DNA from: Planctomycetota bacterium
GTDB lineage: Bacteria > Planctomycetota > Phycisphaerae > WQYP01
Reading direction: 5' to 3'
Length of the DNA stretch: 52,155 nt
Assembly (NCBI GenBank): GCA_021785435.1
Contig: JAJYFE010000009.1
Coordinates: 1 to 52,155 of the forward strand
The first letter of the stretch is position 1; each line of letters opens with the position of its first letter. Under the pieces are notes generated by a model that had not been told where the DNA came from, ran no database searches, and worked only from the letters and a program-made list of their open reading frames with translations. The position numbers were made by a program, and so were the translations under genes. Shown piece after piece: positions 17,015 through 25,860 of the stretch.

Positions 17015-18592
17015 ATGGCTACCCTGAACCCCATGCCCCCGGTTCCGGCCCCCAAAGCGAAGGTGATTATTTTTGACACCACGCTGCGCGACGGCGAGCA
17101 ATCGCCCGGTGCCTCGTTGAACCGGACGGAGAAGCTGGAAATCGCGCACGCCTTAGAGCAACTGGGCGTGGACGTGATTGAGGCGGGCTTTCCCATCACC
17201 AGCCCCGGTGATTTTGACGCGGTGCGGAGCATCGCTTCGGAGTTAAAGCAAGCCACCGTGGCCGGATTGGCGCGCTGCACCGAACAGGATGTGCGGCGGG
17301 CCGGTGAAGCCGTCCAGAACGCTGCCCACGGCCGCATCCACGTTTTCTGCGCCACCAGCAAAATCCACCGCGAATTTAAACTGAACAAGGCCAAGGATGA
17401 GATCCTCCGGCTGACCGAACAAAACGTAAAGCTGGCCCGCGACTACGTGGCGGATGTGGAGTTTTCGCCGGAAGACGCCAGCCGCACCGAACTCGATTTT
17501 CTGGCCCAGGTGGTTCAGGCGGCCATTGAAGCCGGCGCCACCACCATCAACTGCCCGGACACCGTTGGCTATGCCACGCCTGAAGAATACCAGGCTATGT
17601 TTGAATATTTGCTTGCCCAGGTGCCGGGCGCCAGGAATGTGATTTTCAGCGCCCATTGTCACGACGACCTCGGGTTGGCCGTAGCCAATTCCCTGGCGGC
17701 GATACGGGGCGGGGCCAGGCAGGTGGAGTGCACCATCAACGGCATCGGCGAGCGGGCCGGCAATGCCGCCCTGGAGGAAGTGGTAATGGCGCTGCGCACC
17801 CGCGGCGACCAGTTCCGGTTCACCACCGGCATTCACACGCCCCGACTGCTGCCCTGCTCGCGCCTCGTCAGCACCCTGACCGGTCTGCACGTGCAGCGGA
17901 ACAAGGCCATTGTCGGGGAAAATGCCTTCGCCCACGAGGCGGGCATTCACCAGGATGGTGTGCTGAAGGAACGACGCACCTATGAAATCATGACCCCGGA
18001 AGAGGTGGGCCTGGTGCGAAACAAGCTGGTGTTGGGAAAACACAGCGGCCGACATGCCTTCCGCCAGCGCCTGGACGAACTGGGCCTGCACTTGGACGCG
18101 GAGGCTTTGGAGCGGGCGTTTGGTCAGTTCAAAATGCTCTGCGACAAGAAGAAGGAGATCTACGATGAGGACTTGGAAGCGCTGGCGGATGAGCAATTGG
18201 TCGAGGACCGCCAGTTATTTCAGTTGAAAAATCTGCAGGTGATGGCGGGCACGCACGGTGTCGCGACGGCCACGGTTACGCTTCTGGACAGCGGCGGGGC
18301 GGAGATTACGGACGCCGCCATTGGCGATGGCCCAGTGGACGCTATGTTCGCGGCCATTCAGCGCTTAACCCGGATCAGCGCACGCCTGGATTCCTACCAG
18401 GTGCGCAGCCTCACCGGGGGGCGGGAAGCCCAGGGCGAAGCCATTGTGGAACTGACGCATAATGAACTGAAAGTCCGCGGCCGCGGTTTCAGCACCGATA
18501 TTCTGGAGGCGTCAGCGAAGGCTTATGTGGCGGCAATTAACCGGGTGCGGACGTTATCGCGCCGCACCGTCAGCCAGGCTTCGCCGCTGTAA
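17015..18592 (+). CDS. leuA: 2-isopropylmalate synthase
   Basis: LeuA condenses acetyl-CoA with 2-ketoisovalerate, the first committed step of leucine synthesis. The 525-residue protein has the TIM-barrel signature [13 protein letters not shown] at about 20-32, the metal-binding [13 protein letters not shown] with GIGERAGNA, the linker motif [15 protein letters not shown], and a full C-terminal domain of about 130 residues of the kind that binds leucine for feedback inhibition. The start at 17015 is fixed by AAGGAG 8 bases upstream; a frame extension to 16946 would run through the terminator. Both levels of control, attenuation of the mRNA and allosteric inhibition, therefore seem present. 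No other leu genes follow. Confidence 0.96.
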   Translation: MATLNPMPPVPAPKAKVIIFDTTLRDGEQSPGASLNRTEKLEIAHALEQLGVDVIEAGFPITSPGDFDAVRSIASELKQATVAGLARCTEQDVRRAGEAVQNAAHGRIHVFCATSKIHREFKLNKAKDEILRLTEQNVKLARDYVADVEFSPEDASRTELDFLAQVVQAAIEAGATTINCPDTVGYATPEEYQAMFEYLLAQVPGARNVIFSAHCHDDLGLAVANSLAAIRGGARQVECTINGIGERAGNAALEEVVMALRTRGDQFRFTTGIHTPRLLPCSRLVSTLTGLHVQRNKAIVGENAFAHEAGIHQDGVLKERRTYEIMTPEEVGLVRNKLVLGKHSGRHAFRQRLDELGLHLDAEALERAFGQFKMLCDKKKEIYDEDLEALADEQLVEDRQLFQLKNLQVMAGTHGVATATVTLLDSGGAEITDAAIGDGPVDAMFAAIQRLTRISARLDSYQVRSLTGGREAQGEAIVELTHNELKVRGRGFSTDILEASAKAYVAAINRVRTLSRRTVSQASPL

Positions 18593-18621
18593 GCCGACAT
18601 CTTGGCCGCGGTAACGGGGCA

Positions 18622-18660
18622 TCGTTGCGGCCGAGCTGGGTTGCGGCTCGGCCGCAACGA
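18622..18660. terminator. Long hairpin between convergent leuA and smpB
   Basis: A perfect 15-bp stem (TCGTTGCGGCCGAGC at 18622-18636 with its complement at 18646-18660) encloses a 9-base loop. No T run follows on either strand. Its place between two convergent genes suggests a shared transcription end. Confidence 0.6.
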
Positions 18661-18675
18661 GGTGGGCTGTTCGGG

Positions 18676-19182
18676 CTAGCGCCGGCGCAGGGCCCGCTGC
18701 ATTTGACGCGCGGCCTCGCGTTGTTGGAGCGCTTGCCGCTTGTCGAACTTGGCTTTGCCTATGGCCAGGGCCAGTTCCACCTTGGCGTAGCCGCGCTTAA
18801 AATAAATGGCCAGTGGAATCAGCGTGGCGCCCGGCTGTTTGGCCAGGGCTTGGGCGATTCGCCGGATTTCGCGTCGGTGCAGCAGCAACGCCCGGGATCG
18901 CGTGGGATCGTGATTTAGCTGGTTGGCCTGAACATATTCTTCGATGTGACAGCCCAGCAGCAGGACCCGCCCCGGCCGCAGGATGGCGAACGCCCCGGCC
19001 AGTTGGGCCCGGCCGAGGCGCAGGCTTTTCACTTCGCTGCCCAGGAGGGCCAGGCCGGCCTCCCACGTTTCCAGCACGTGATAATCGTGCCGGGCCCGTC
19101 GGTTCTCAATCCGGCGGGTCCGCACCGCGGCGCCGGCGGAGGAGCCGCCGGCGGAATCGTCTGACGTTGGCGGGATCATCAT
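18676..19182 (-). CDS. smpB: SsrA-binding protein
   Basis: SmpB binds tmRNA and the ribosome and is needed for trans-translation of stalled ribosomes. The 168-residue protein has the hallmark NRRARHDYHVLETWEAGL, then LLGSEVKSLRLGRAQLAGAFA, and the C-terminal KRGYAKVELALAIGKAKFDK followed by a basic tail that enters the ribosomal A site. It is slightly longer than usual because of a Ser/Gly-rich N terminus of about 20 residues. The ATG at 19182 shares one base with the stop of the sigma gene (TGATG), so the two are translationally coupled; a second ATG follows at once. No tmRNA gene was seen in the window. Confidence 0.95.
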   Translation of the reverse strand: MMIPPTSDDSAGGSSAGAAVRTRRIENRRARHDYHVLETWEAGLALLGSEVKSLRLGRAQLAGAFAILRPGRVLLLGCHIEEYVQANQLNHDPTRSRALLLHRREIRRIAQALAKQPGATLIPLAIYFKRGYAKVELALAIGKAKFDKRQALQQREAARQMQRALRRR

Positions 19183-20066
19183 CAGAACGAAGTCAATTCC
19201 ATTTCCCGGCCGGCCAGCCGCTTCTTGAGCCGCTCGATAATGCTCGAGTGCATCTGGCTGACCCGGGATTCCGATAAACCGAGCCGGCGACTTATCTCAT
19301 CCATGGTCATGTCTTCGTAGTAGTAGAGAACCACCAGACGTTTTTCAGCCGGGTTCAGCCCGCGGGTGAAAAACTCCTGCAAGTCCCGCTGTTGCAAATC
19401 GCGGTCGGGTGTTTCGGAACGGATATCGGGCGGTGGTTCCTGACCGTGCGCCGCCGCACCGCCGTCGAACCATTCGCGGGACAGGCTGATCTGCGCCACC
19501 GGGCGCGCGTCTTGCAGAAGCCGCGGCAGGTCCTGGGTCGTCACGCCCAGCCGCTGCGCCATTTCTGCTTCGGTCGGCGGGCGGCCCAATTCCCCCTGCA
19601 TTCGCGCCCGCAGCCGGTCCAGCTTGCCGCTCCGGCGGCGCACCAGGCGCGGCACCCAGTCCAAATGCCGCAGTTCATCGAGGATCGCCCCGCGAATCCG
19701 GGCGGCGCTGAACGTTTCGAACTTGACTTTCCGGCTGGGGTTAAAGGATTCTATCGCGTCCTTAAGCCCCAGGGTGCCCGCCTGGATCAGGTCATCGAGG
19801 TCCACTTCCTGCGGCAGACGCATATGGATACGCTCCGCGGTCTGACGCACCAGGGGCAGGTAGGCGGTCAGCAGTTGGTTGCGCAGTGCCAGCCGCTCCC
19901 CGCTGGAATCATCGGAATCGGTGGCCTTAAAATCGGACCAGAGCGACTCGAGAGTCGGTTCGTCCGCCGCAGCACCAGGCTGGTTCATCACCATGTTCAT
20001 CACCGCCGGGACACGCGGGTTGGCCCAGCGTCTGCCGTCGCGTGGACTCCGACCCGGATATTTCAT
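19182..20066 (-). CDS. FliA/WhiG-type sigma factor
   Basis: The 294-residue protein belongs to the sigma-28 group (FliA, WhiG). Region 2 reads LVRQTAERIHMRLPQEVDLD, then LIQAGTLGLKDAIESFNP and RIRGAILDELRHLDWVPR, the last being a signature of this group. Region 3 has GRPPTEAEMAQRLGV. Region 4 has MTMDEISRRLGLSESRVSQM. No flagellar or chemotaxis genes are near, so its regulon cannot be inferred. The ATG at 20066 overlaps by one base the stop of a possible 65-residue frame (TGATG); a later start near 20000 (MNMVMNQPG) would also keep the conserved domains. It is followed by smpB with the same TGATG junction. Confidence 0.9.
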   Translation of the reverse strand: MKYPGRSPRDGRRWANPRVPAVMNMVMNQPGAAADEPTLESLWSDFKATDSDDSSGERLALRNQLLTAYLPLVRQTAERIHMRLPQEVDLDDLIQAGTLGLKDAIESFNPSRKVKFETFSAARIRGAILDELRHLDWVPRLVRRRSGKLDRLRARMQGELGRPPTEAEMAQRLGVTTQDLPRLLQDARPVAQISLSREWFDGGAAAHGQEPPPDIRSETPDRDLQQRDLQEFFTRGLNPAEKRLVVLYYYEDMTMDEISRRLGLSESRVSQMHSSIIERLKKRLAGREMELTSF

Positions 20067-20263
20067 CACCGAGCCAAAGAAAGCACTGAAATCACGGGGA
20101 AGTAAAGGGATACAAAACCTTTTCCTTCAAATCCCGAGGGCCATCGGGGGTGCACTTGGGAAACCCCTGAAATCTCCGTAAGTACTTTCCTGTCAATAAC
20201 CTCGGTGCACTCTGGGTTCTCTGGACGAAACGTTTGGGATAACCAACTTTCGTACGATCCCAT
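20066..20263 (-). CDS. Possible 65-residue protein coupled to the sigma gene
   Basis: This frame starts at ATG 20263, about 48 bases after the predicted transcription start, with GGTGGAG 5 bases upstream. It ends in TGATG shared with the sigma gene start. The product begins MGSYESWLSQTF, has one Cys, ends in a hydrophobic stretch (FVSLYFPVISVLSLAR), and resembles nothing I recognise. Third codon positions are less GC-rich than in neighbours, which argues against a conserved gene. It could instead be a regulatory upstream frame or an untranslated leader. A link to sigma control is only suggested by position. Confidence 0.35.
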   Translation of the reverse strand: MGSYESWLSQTFRPENPECTEVIDRKVLTEISGVSQVHPRWPSGFEGKGFVSLYFPVISVLSLAR

Positions 20264-20317
20264 GGGCTCTCCACCGGGTGGATCGCCGGAGAATGGTTCC
20301 ATCCCGGAAACGCTCTG

Positions 20318-20346
20318 TTTATAGCGGAATTTGGGCGGCAATACAA
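20318..20346 (-). promoter_or_regulatory. Promoter of the sigma-smpB operon
   Basis: On the minus strand TTGTAT (20346-20341) and TATAAA (20323-20318) are 17 bases apart. The start would be near 20311, leaving a leader of about 245 bases before the sigma gene. Confidence 0.6.
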
Positions 20347-20362
20347 GGCTTGGGGTTCGAGC

Positions 20363-20390
20363 TTGTGATGGCTTCGGATCCTGCTATGAT
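20363..20390 (+). promoter_or_regulatory. Promoter of metF
   Basis: TTGTGA (20363-20368) and TATGAT (20385-20390) are 16 bases apart. Together with the minus-strand promoter it forms a tight divergent pair with -35 boxes 16 bases apart. Confidence 0.5.
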
Positions 20391-20438
20391 ACCGGCGGGG
20401 TCGCAACGAATCGCCCTGGAGTGGCAGGAGGAGTGCGC

Positions 20439-21377
20439 GTGCGTTTTCCCGAAATTTTCGCCCGTGATGGCCAGACGTTTTCTTTCGAGTTTTTTCCCCC
20501 CAAGACCGAGGAGGCCACCGATCAGCTCTTTGCGCATATCGCCCGGCTCGAAGCGCTTAAGCCGACGTTCGTCACGGTAACCTATGGCGCCGGTGGATCA
20601 ACGCGGCAGCGCACTGGCGACGTGATCCGGCGGATTCAGCGCCAGCATCCGGCGCTGGACCCCATTGCGCATCTGACTTGCGTGTTACAAAGCCGCGGCG
20701 AAATGGAGGAAATTCTAACCCAGTACGCCCGATCCGGTGTGAGTAACATTTTGGCATTGGGGGGCGACCCGCCGCGCGGGGCCTCTCTCGGTGACCGCGG
20801 GCCGACGGATTTTTACCACGCCATCGACCTGGTCCGGTTTATCCGGGCCTTTAACGCGCGGGGCATTCATCCGCACCGCGATGGTTTCGGCATCGGTGTG
20901 GCCGGGTTTCCGGAGGGACATCCCGCCACGCCTAATCGCCTGATGGAAATGGATTATTTGAAGGCCAAAGTGGACGCGGGGGCCGATTATATCTGCACTC
21001 AGTTGTTCTTCGATAACCGCGACTTTTATGACTTCTGCGAACGCTGCGAGCTGGCCGGCATTCATGTGCCGGTGCTGGCGGGCATCATGCCGTACACCTC
21101 GGTGGCCGGTATGAAGCGCATGGCCGAGCTGGCGCTGGGGGCACGCTACCCCGCGGCGTTGTTGCGGGCGGTGGCCCGCTGCGGGAATGACGCCGAGGCG
21201 GTCCGTCGCGTCGGAATCCTTTGGGCCAGCGAGCAGTGTCGCGACCTGCTGGATCAAGGGGTAAAGGGCATCCATTTCTATACGATGAACCGGGCGGAAG
21301 CCACCGAGGAAATCTACACCAATCTTGGCGTCACCGACAGTGTGCAGCTGCGCGCCACGCGCCGTATGGGGTGTTAA
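20439..21377 (+). CDS. metF: Methylenetetrahydrofolate reductase
   Basis: MetF reduces 5,10-methylenetetrahydrofolate to 5-methyltetrahydrofolate for methionine synthesis, using FAD. The 312-residue TIM-barrel protein has FSFEFFPPKTEEA near the N terminus (catalytic Glu), FVTVTYGAGGSTR, NILALGGDPP, GIGVAGFPEGHP, and the FAD-contacting DAGADYICTQLFFDN. The start is GTG 20439: AGGAGGAG (20426-20433) lies five bases upstream, and homologues begin near RFPEIF. It is the first gene of a run metF, mlaE, mlaF spaced 13 and -4 bases apart, an odd functional mix. No SAM riboswitch was seen in the short leader. Confidence 0.95.
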   Translation: MRFPEIFARDGQTFSFEFFPPKTEEATDQLFAHIARLEALKPTFVTVTYGAGGSTRQRTGDVIRRIQRQHPALDPIAHLTCVLQSRGEMEEILTQYARSGVSNILALGGDPPRGASLGDRGPTDFYHAIDLVRFIRAFNARGIHPHRDGFGIGVAGFPEGHPATPNRLMEMDYLKAKVDAGADYICTQLFFDNRDFYDFCERCELAGIHVPVLAGIMPYTSVAGMKRMAELALGARYPAALLRAVARCGNDAEAVRRVGILWASEQCRDLLDQGVKGIHFYTMNRAEATEEIYTNLGVTDSVQLRATRRMGC

Positions 21378-21390
21378 CCGGGCGTTCACC

Positions 21391-22248
21391 ATGGCCGAGG
21401 AATGGTCAGCACGTATCGAGCGCAGCAGCCCCGTGACGGCTTTGGCGGCGCTGGGTGCCTGGGCGGTGGGCGTGATCCAGGCGGTGGGTGACTTTGGTTC
21501 CTTCAGCTTCAACGCTCTGTACAAGATTTTCCGCGGTCCCGGAACGCGGGCCTTGCGGGAGATGATCGCTCAAATGTACGAGATGGGCACGCGGTCCATC
21601 CCGGTGGTGTTGATTACCGGCGGATTCATCGGTGCCGTCCTGGCGATCGAAACCTATCCTCAGTTTCAGCAGATCGGGGTCGCCGACCGGCTGGGGGCGG
21701 TGATTGTGGTCAGCGTGGTCAAGCAAATCGGTCCCATTCTGACCGCCATCATGCTCTCGGGACGTGTGGGCGGGGCCATCACCGCCGAACTGGGTACCAT
21801 GCGGGTGACGGAGCAGATCGACGCCATGCGCGCCATGGCTGCGGATCCCATCCGCACCCTGGTGGTGCCGCGGGTCCTGGCCTGCGTGCTGATGACCCCC
21901 GTGTTGACCATGTACAGTGATGCCCTGGGTATTCTGGGCGGCTGGGCCATCGCCGTGGGCGTGGATGGGGTGCGCAATTATCCTTTCTGGCATTATGCGG
22001 CAGTAGGGACGGATATGTACACGATCAACGTGGGGCTGATCAAGAGTTTTTTCTTCGGCATCGTCATCGGCTGCATCGCCTGTTACAAAGGCTTCCGCTG
22101 TGGGAGCGGTGCTCACGGCGTGGGCCGCGCCTGCACGGAGAGCTTTGTCACCAGTTTCGGCCTTATCCTGCTGGTGAACTTTGTCCTCGCGGTGGCGCTG
22201 AATAATATCTTTGTGCTTCTTTGGCCGAATCAACCAGGACTGTTATGA
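21391..22248 (+). CDS. mlaE: MlaE/YrbE-family ABC transporter permease
   Basis: The 285-residue inner-membrane protein is the permease of MCE-type lipid transporters, which move phospholipids between the inner and outer membranes. It has about five hydrophobic segments and the family motifs TGGFIGAVLAIETYPQFQQ, GPILTAIMLSGRVGGAITAE, LGTMRVTEQIDAM and the C-terminal FGIVIGCIACYKGF. It starts 13 bases after metF; the preceding in-frame start at 21325 lies within metF and is ignored. It overlaps mlaF by four bases (ATGA). The usual third gene, the MCE-domain MlaD, is absent here. Confidence 0.92.
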   Translation: MAEEWSARIERSSPVTALAALGAWAVGVIQAVGDFGSFSFNALYKIFRGPGTRALREMIAQMYEMGTRSIPVVLITGGFIGAVLAIETYPQFQQIGVADRLGAVIVVSVVKQIGPILTAIMLSGRVGGAITAELGTMRVTEQIDAMRAMAADPIRTLVVPRVLACVLMTPVLTMYSDALGILGGWAIAVGVDGVRNYPFWHYAAVGTDMYTINVGLIKSFFFGIVIGCIACYKGFRCGSGAHGVGRACTESFVTSFGLILLVNFVLAVALNNIFVLLWPNQPGLL

Positions 22249-23066
22249 ACGCGCCGCGTACCGTTGCACCGCTGCCGGCGGACGCCCCGGCGGATTGCAA
22301 TGGCGCCATTATCCGTTTTGTGGACGTGTATAAGCGCTTCGGGCCTCTACCGGTCCTGCAAGGTGTAAATCTGGATATACCCGCCGATCAAACCACCGTG
22401 GTGATCGGTCCGTCCGGGGTCGGCAAGTCGGTGCTGCTCAAGCATATCGTCGGGCTATTACGCCCGGACGCGGGGGAGATTTTCTTCCATGGCCGGCGGA
22501 TCGACCACCTTGGCGAGCGGGCCTTGGAGGCGATCCGTAAACGTATTGGTTTCCTGTTTCAACTGGGGGCGTTGTTTGATTCCATGACGGTGTTCGACAA
22601 TGTGGCGTTTCCCTTGCGCGAGCAGAGCGACAAGTCGGAAGAGGAGATCCGGCGCGTGGTGCGCGAGTCGCTGGCGGTGATCGGCCTAAGTGGCACCGAG
22701 CTGAAAATGCCCGCCGATCTGTCCGGCGGCCAACGGAAGCGGATTGCCCTGGCCCGAGCCATCGCCATGCATCCGGAAGTGGTGCTTTATGATGAGCCGA
22801 CCACGGGTCTGGATCCGATCCGCGCCGATATCATCAACGAGCTGATTCTGAAGTTAAAAAGGGATTTAAAAGTCACCGGGATCGTGGTGACCCACGATAT
22901 GACCAGCGCCCTGAAGGTGGCGGATCAGATTGTGATGTTGCTGGATGGAAAAATTGTATTCCGGGGAACGGCCCAGCAGTTGCGGTGCTGCCCGGAAGAG
23001 CGCGTCCAGCGCTTCATTCAGGGCCGGGCCAGCCCCGAAGAGCTGCGGGCGCTGCACCAGAACTAA
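22245..23066 (+). CDS. mlaF: MlaF-family ABC transporter ATPase
   Basis: The 273-residue ATPase powers the MlaE permease. The Walker A is GPSGVGKS (55-62), the signature LSGGQRKR (159-166), the Walker B VVLYDEPTTGLDP (179-191) and the switch His is in VTHDM. The family-typical QLGALFDSMTVFDNVAFPL follows the Q-loop. The ATG at 22245 overlaps the mlaE stop; an earlier in-frame codon at 22221 is not used. It is last in the metF-mlaE-mlaF run; the next gene, floA, has its own promoter. Confidence 0.95.
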   Translation: MNAPRTVAPLPADAPADCNGAIIRFVDVYKRFGPLPVLQGVNLDIPADQTTVVIGPSGVGKSVLLKHIVGLLRPDAGEIFFHGRRIDHLGERALEAIRKRIGFLFQLGALFDSMTVFDNVAFPLREQSDKSEEEIRRVVRESLAVIGLSGTELKMPADLSGGQRKRIALARAIAMHPEVVLYDEPTTGLDPIRADIINELILKLKRDLKVTGIVVTHDMTSALKVADQIVMLLDGKIVFRGTAQQLRCCPEERVQRFIQGRASPEELRALHQN

Positions 23067-23195
23067 AGCGCCGTTGGGGATGGAGCACCTGGCGAATCCA
23101 TTCCAGCCGGGGTGGAGCGCCGCGCCGCCTCGGGTCGCCAGCACCACACCGCCTCTTCCTAAACAGGGCCACCCTATCCGCGCCTGGCAGCCCTA

Positions 23196-23224
23196 TTGAC
23201 AGCACCAGCGGGGCCGCCTATTCT
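23196..23224 (+). promoter_or_regulatory. Promoter of floA
   Basis: A perfect TTGACA (23196-23201) and TATTCT (23219-23224) are 17 bases apart, 48 bases upstream of the floA start. Confidence 0.65.
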
Positions 23225-23271
23225 GTCTGCCGCGATCATGTCGCTGCTTACGAAGTATGGGAGGAACCAGC

Positions 23272-24324
23272 ATGTTGGAACAGCTATTAAATGCCGGTGT
23301 GGTGCAGGTCCTGGGTGCCGCGGGTGTCAGCGTCGGCCTGATCGTGCTGTTAATCATCATCGCCATCGTGGTGCTGGTGGTGTTGGTGACCGTGGGCAAC
23401 GTATTTAAGCTCTGGCTGCAGGCGCTTACCGCCGGCGCGGACATCAGTATCTGGAATCTGATTGGCATGCGTTTGCGGCGGGTCGACGCCAATGTCATCA
23501 CGAAGGCGAAAGTGTCGCTGGTGCAGGCGGGTCTGCAAATCACCACGCCCCAACTGGAATCCCACTTCATGGCCGGTGGGCGCGTGCCCAACGTGGCCCG
23601 GGCCATGATCGCCGCCCATCGCGCTAGCATCGAAATGCCCTGGGATCAGGCCGCGGCTATTGATCTGGCGGGCCGCGACGTGCTGGAAGCGGTGCAGACC
23701 AGCGTCAATCCTCGCGTCATCGATGTACCCAACGCCAACAGCGGCCGGCAGACCCATGAAGGCGTGGCCAAGGATGGCATCCAATTGAGCGTGAAGGCCC
23801 GGGTGACGGTGCGCACCAACATGCGGCAGTTGATCAGCGGCGCCGGGGAGGAAACCGTAGTCGCCCGTGTCGGCGAAGGCATCGTGGCCGCCATCGGCTC
23901 GGCGGATACCTATAAACACGTGTTGGAGCAACCGGACATGATCAGCAAGACGGTGCTGGCCAAAGGGCTGGACGCCGGCACCGCTTTCCAGATCCTTTCT
24001 ATCGACATCGCGGACATTGACGTCAGTGAAAACATAGGCGCCAAGCTGCAGACGGCGCAGGCTGAGGCGACCAAAAATATCGCCCAGGCCGAGGCGGAGA
24101 AGCGCCGCGCCCTGGCGGTGGCGCTCGAACAGGAAAACAAGGCGCTGGCGCAGCTGAACCGCGCCAAAGTGATCGAAGCGGAAATTCAGATACCCCTGGC
24201 CATGGCGGATGCCTTCCGCAGCGGCCATCTGGGAATCATGGATTACTACCGCATGAAAAATATTCAGGCCGATACTCAGATGCGCGAAACCATCGGTGGG
24301 GGCGAAACCACGGCCGTGCATTAA
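23272..24324 (+). CDS. floA: Flotillin-like protein FloA
   Basis: FloA is a membrane SPFH-family scaffold that organises lipid domains. The 350-residue protein has an N-terminal hydrophobic hairpin (about 10-45), the sequence [21 protein letters not shown], the [20 protein letters not shown] region, an SPFH core, and a long Ala/Glu/Lys-rich helix (about 255-305) for oligomerisation. The start at 23272 has GGGAGG 7 bases upstream. The cyclophilin gene follows after 34 bases and may be co-transcribed. Confidence 0.95.
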   Translation: MLEQLLNAGVVQVLGAAGVSVGLIVLLIIIAIVVLVVLVTVGNVFKLWLQALTAGADISIWNLIGMRLRRVDANVITKAKVSLVQAGLQITTPQLESHFMAGGRVPNVARAMIAAHRASIEMPWDQAAAIDLAGRDVLEAVQTSVNPRVIDVPNANSGRQTHEGVAKDGIQLSVKARVTVRTNMRQLISGAGEETVVARVGEGIVAAIGSADTYKHVLEQPDMISKTVLAKGLDAGTAFQILSIDIADIDVSENIGAKLQTAQAEATKNIAQAEAEKRRALAVALEQENKALAQLNRAKVIEAEIQIPLAMADAFRSGHLGIMDYYRMKNIQADTQMRETIGGGETTAVH

Positions 24325-24330
24325 GCGACG

Positions 24331-24358
24331 GCTGGAAGCTGGAAGCAGGAGATTTCGC
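24331..24358. repeat. 7-bp repeat containing the cyclophilin ribosome site
   Basis: GCTGGAA, GCTGGAA, GCAGGAG and ATTTCGC run directly up to the ATG at 24359. The third unit supplies the Shine-Dalgarno sequence, so the ribosome site itself is a variant repeat unit. Confidence 0.65.
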
Positions 24359-24844
24359 ATGAGCCAGGAAAAACCAACCGCTAAACCGCGGGTGCGTCTC
24401 GAAACCGGACAGGGAATCATCGAATTGGAACTGTGGCCCGAGGTGGCCCCGAAAACGGTCGACAACTTTTTAACGCTCGCCAATAAGGGCTTTTATGACG
24501 GCTTGGGCTTTCATCGCATTCTGCCGGGTTTTATGATTCAGGGCGGTTGCCCGCGCGGTAATGGCACCGGTGGGCCGGGTTATCGGATCCAAGCGGAGTT
24601 CTCCGACCGCCGGCACGTGCGTGGCGTGATCAGCATGGCTCGGTCCAGCGATCCCGATTCCGCCGGTTCCCAGTTCTTTATCATGCACGCGGATGCCCCG
24701 CATCTCGACGGCCAATACACCTGCTTCGGCTGCGTGATCAGCGGTTGGGAGGTGGTCGATCAAATTGCCGCGACGCCATTGAAAGACCGCCGCGCTGGAA
24801 CCCCGATGACCATGCCCAAGATCATCAGCATTCGCAGCCAATAA
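24359..24844 (+). CDS. Peptidyl-prolyl cis-trans isomerase, cyclophilin type
   Basis: The 161-residue protein catalyses proline isomerisation during protein folding. Cyclophilin motifs are TVDNFLTLANKGFYDGLGFH, RILPGFMIQGGCPRGNGTGG (with the catalytic Arg), SMARSSDPDSAGSQFFI and LDGQYTCFG. There is no signal peptide, so it is cytoplasmic. AGGAG lies 7 bases upstream of the ATG. It probably shares the floA promoter. Confidence 0.95.
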   Translation: MSQEKPTAKPRVRLETGQGIIELELWPEVAPKTVDNFLTLANKGFYDGLGFHRILPGFMIQGGCPRGNGTGGPGYRIQAEFSDRRHVRGVISMARSSDPDSAGSQFFIMHADAPHLDGQYTCFGCVISGWEVVDQIAATPLKDRRAGTPMTMPKIISIRSQ

Positions 24845-24915
24845 GGTCAGCTTTCGCCGACTTTTCAGGGGCCGATATTGTGGAAGGCCCTGGAACAGGG
24901 CAGGCGCGGCGCGGT

Positions 24916-25860
24916 CTACGGCAAGGGTTGTCCGCGCGCCGCCAGCAGCAGTTTGTACCAATGCTCCCGCGACAAGGCCACATCATCGGCTCGGGCGGCG
25001 TCACGAATGTGCAGGGGGTTGCAGGAGCCGACGATGGGAATAATGTGTGCCGGATGCGTAAGCAGCCAAGCCAGGGCCAGCACAGTTCGGGAAACGGCCA
25101 GTTGGGCGGCCAACCCCTCCATCACCTGCAGCAGATTTTTCATGGTGTCACGGCGGGGATGGGTGTCCGGCACCGTGCCGTCCGTTCCGAGGAATCCGCC
25201 GCCCAGCGGACTCCAGGCCAGCGGCGTAAGGTTCCGCTCCAGGCATTGATCCAGGGTCCCGTCCGTCAAAGCATCCAGCCGCCCCAGATGAATTTCTACC
25301 TGGTTGACCGCCAGCGGCATAGCCCAGGCGGATTGCAACGCCCGCAGGAAACTTGGCGAAAAATTGGATACGCCAAAATACCGCACCTTACCCTGGCGCC
25401 GCAGGGTGTCAAAGGCGCCCGCGATTTCCGTCGGATCCATCAGTAAATCCGGACGATGCAATTGATAAATATCGATCGTCTCAACCTGCAGGCGCCGCAG
25501 GGACGCTTCACAGGAGCGCCGAATGTGCGCGGCGGAAAAATCGTAGCGGTGCGGCGCCCCCGGCGCGGGATCACCGGGAAAACGAATTCCACATTTGGTG
25601 GCGATTAAAATATCCTTACGTAAGGAAGGCGTCTCCCGCAGGACTTCACCGAAGATGGTTTCACACATTCCCCCGCCATAGATATCGGCGTGGTCGAACA
25701 AGCGATAGCCCGCCTCATAGGCAGCCAGAATCGCCTGTTTGCCGTAGGCGCGTTTTTCCGCGGTGACTTCCGCGGGGTTCCACGTGCCGGCCACGCGCAT
25801 GCAACCATAAGCCAAGCGCGTGGCGAGCAATCCGGTACGACCAATCGGCTGGGTTTTCAT
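24916..25860 (-). CDS. Aldo/keto reductase
   Basis: This 314-residue TIM-barrel oxidoreductase uses NADPH to reduce carbonyl compounds. The catalytic tetrad positions are visible: Asp and Tyr in DHADIYGGG, Lys in ATKCGIRFPGD, and His in YQLHRPD. The cofactor-binding part has YFGVSNF, AWSPLGGG and IIPIVGSCNP. The closest relatives look like the YdhF-type branch (start MKTQPIGRTGL). The ATG at 25860 has AAGGAA 8 bases upstream. It stands alone on the minus strand; the substrate is unknown. Confidence 0.92.
   Translation of the reverse strand: MKTQPIGRTGLLATRLAYGCMRVAGTWNPAEVTAEKRAYGKQAILAAYEAGYRLFDHADIYGGGMCETIFGEVLRETPSLRKDILIATKCGIRFPGDPAPGAPHRYDFSAAHIRRSCEASLRRLQVETIDIYQLHRPDLLMDPTEIAGAFDTLRRQGKVRYFGVSNFSPSFLRALQSAWAMPLAVNQVEIHLGRLDALTDGTLDQCLERNLTPLAWSPLGGGFLGTDGTVPDTHPRRDTMKNLLQVMEGLAAQLAVSRTVLALAWLLTHPAHIIPIVGSCNPLHIRDAARADDVALSREHWYKLLLAARGQPLP

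Noticed and set aside
17243-18196. 317-codon minus-strand frame within leuA
   Set aside because: It mirrors leuA codons in a GC-rich gene; leuA is unquestionable and the antisense product shows no domain.
20070-20310. tmRNA or a riboswitch in the long leader beside smpB and metF
   Set aside because: No tRNA-like ends, no tag-coding frame and no SAM, cobalamin or c-di-GMP core motif could be found on either strand.
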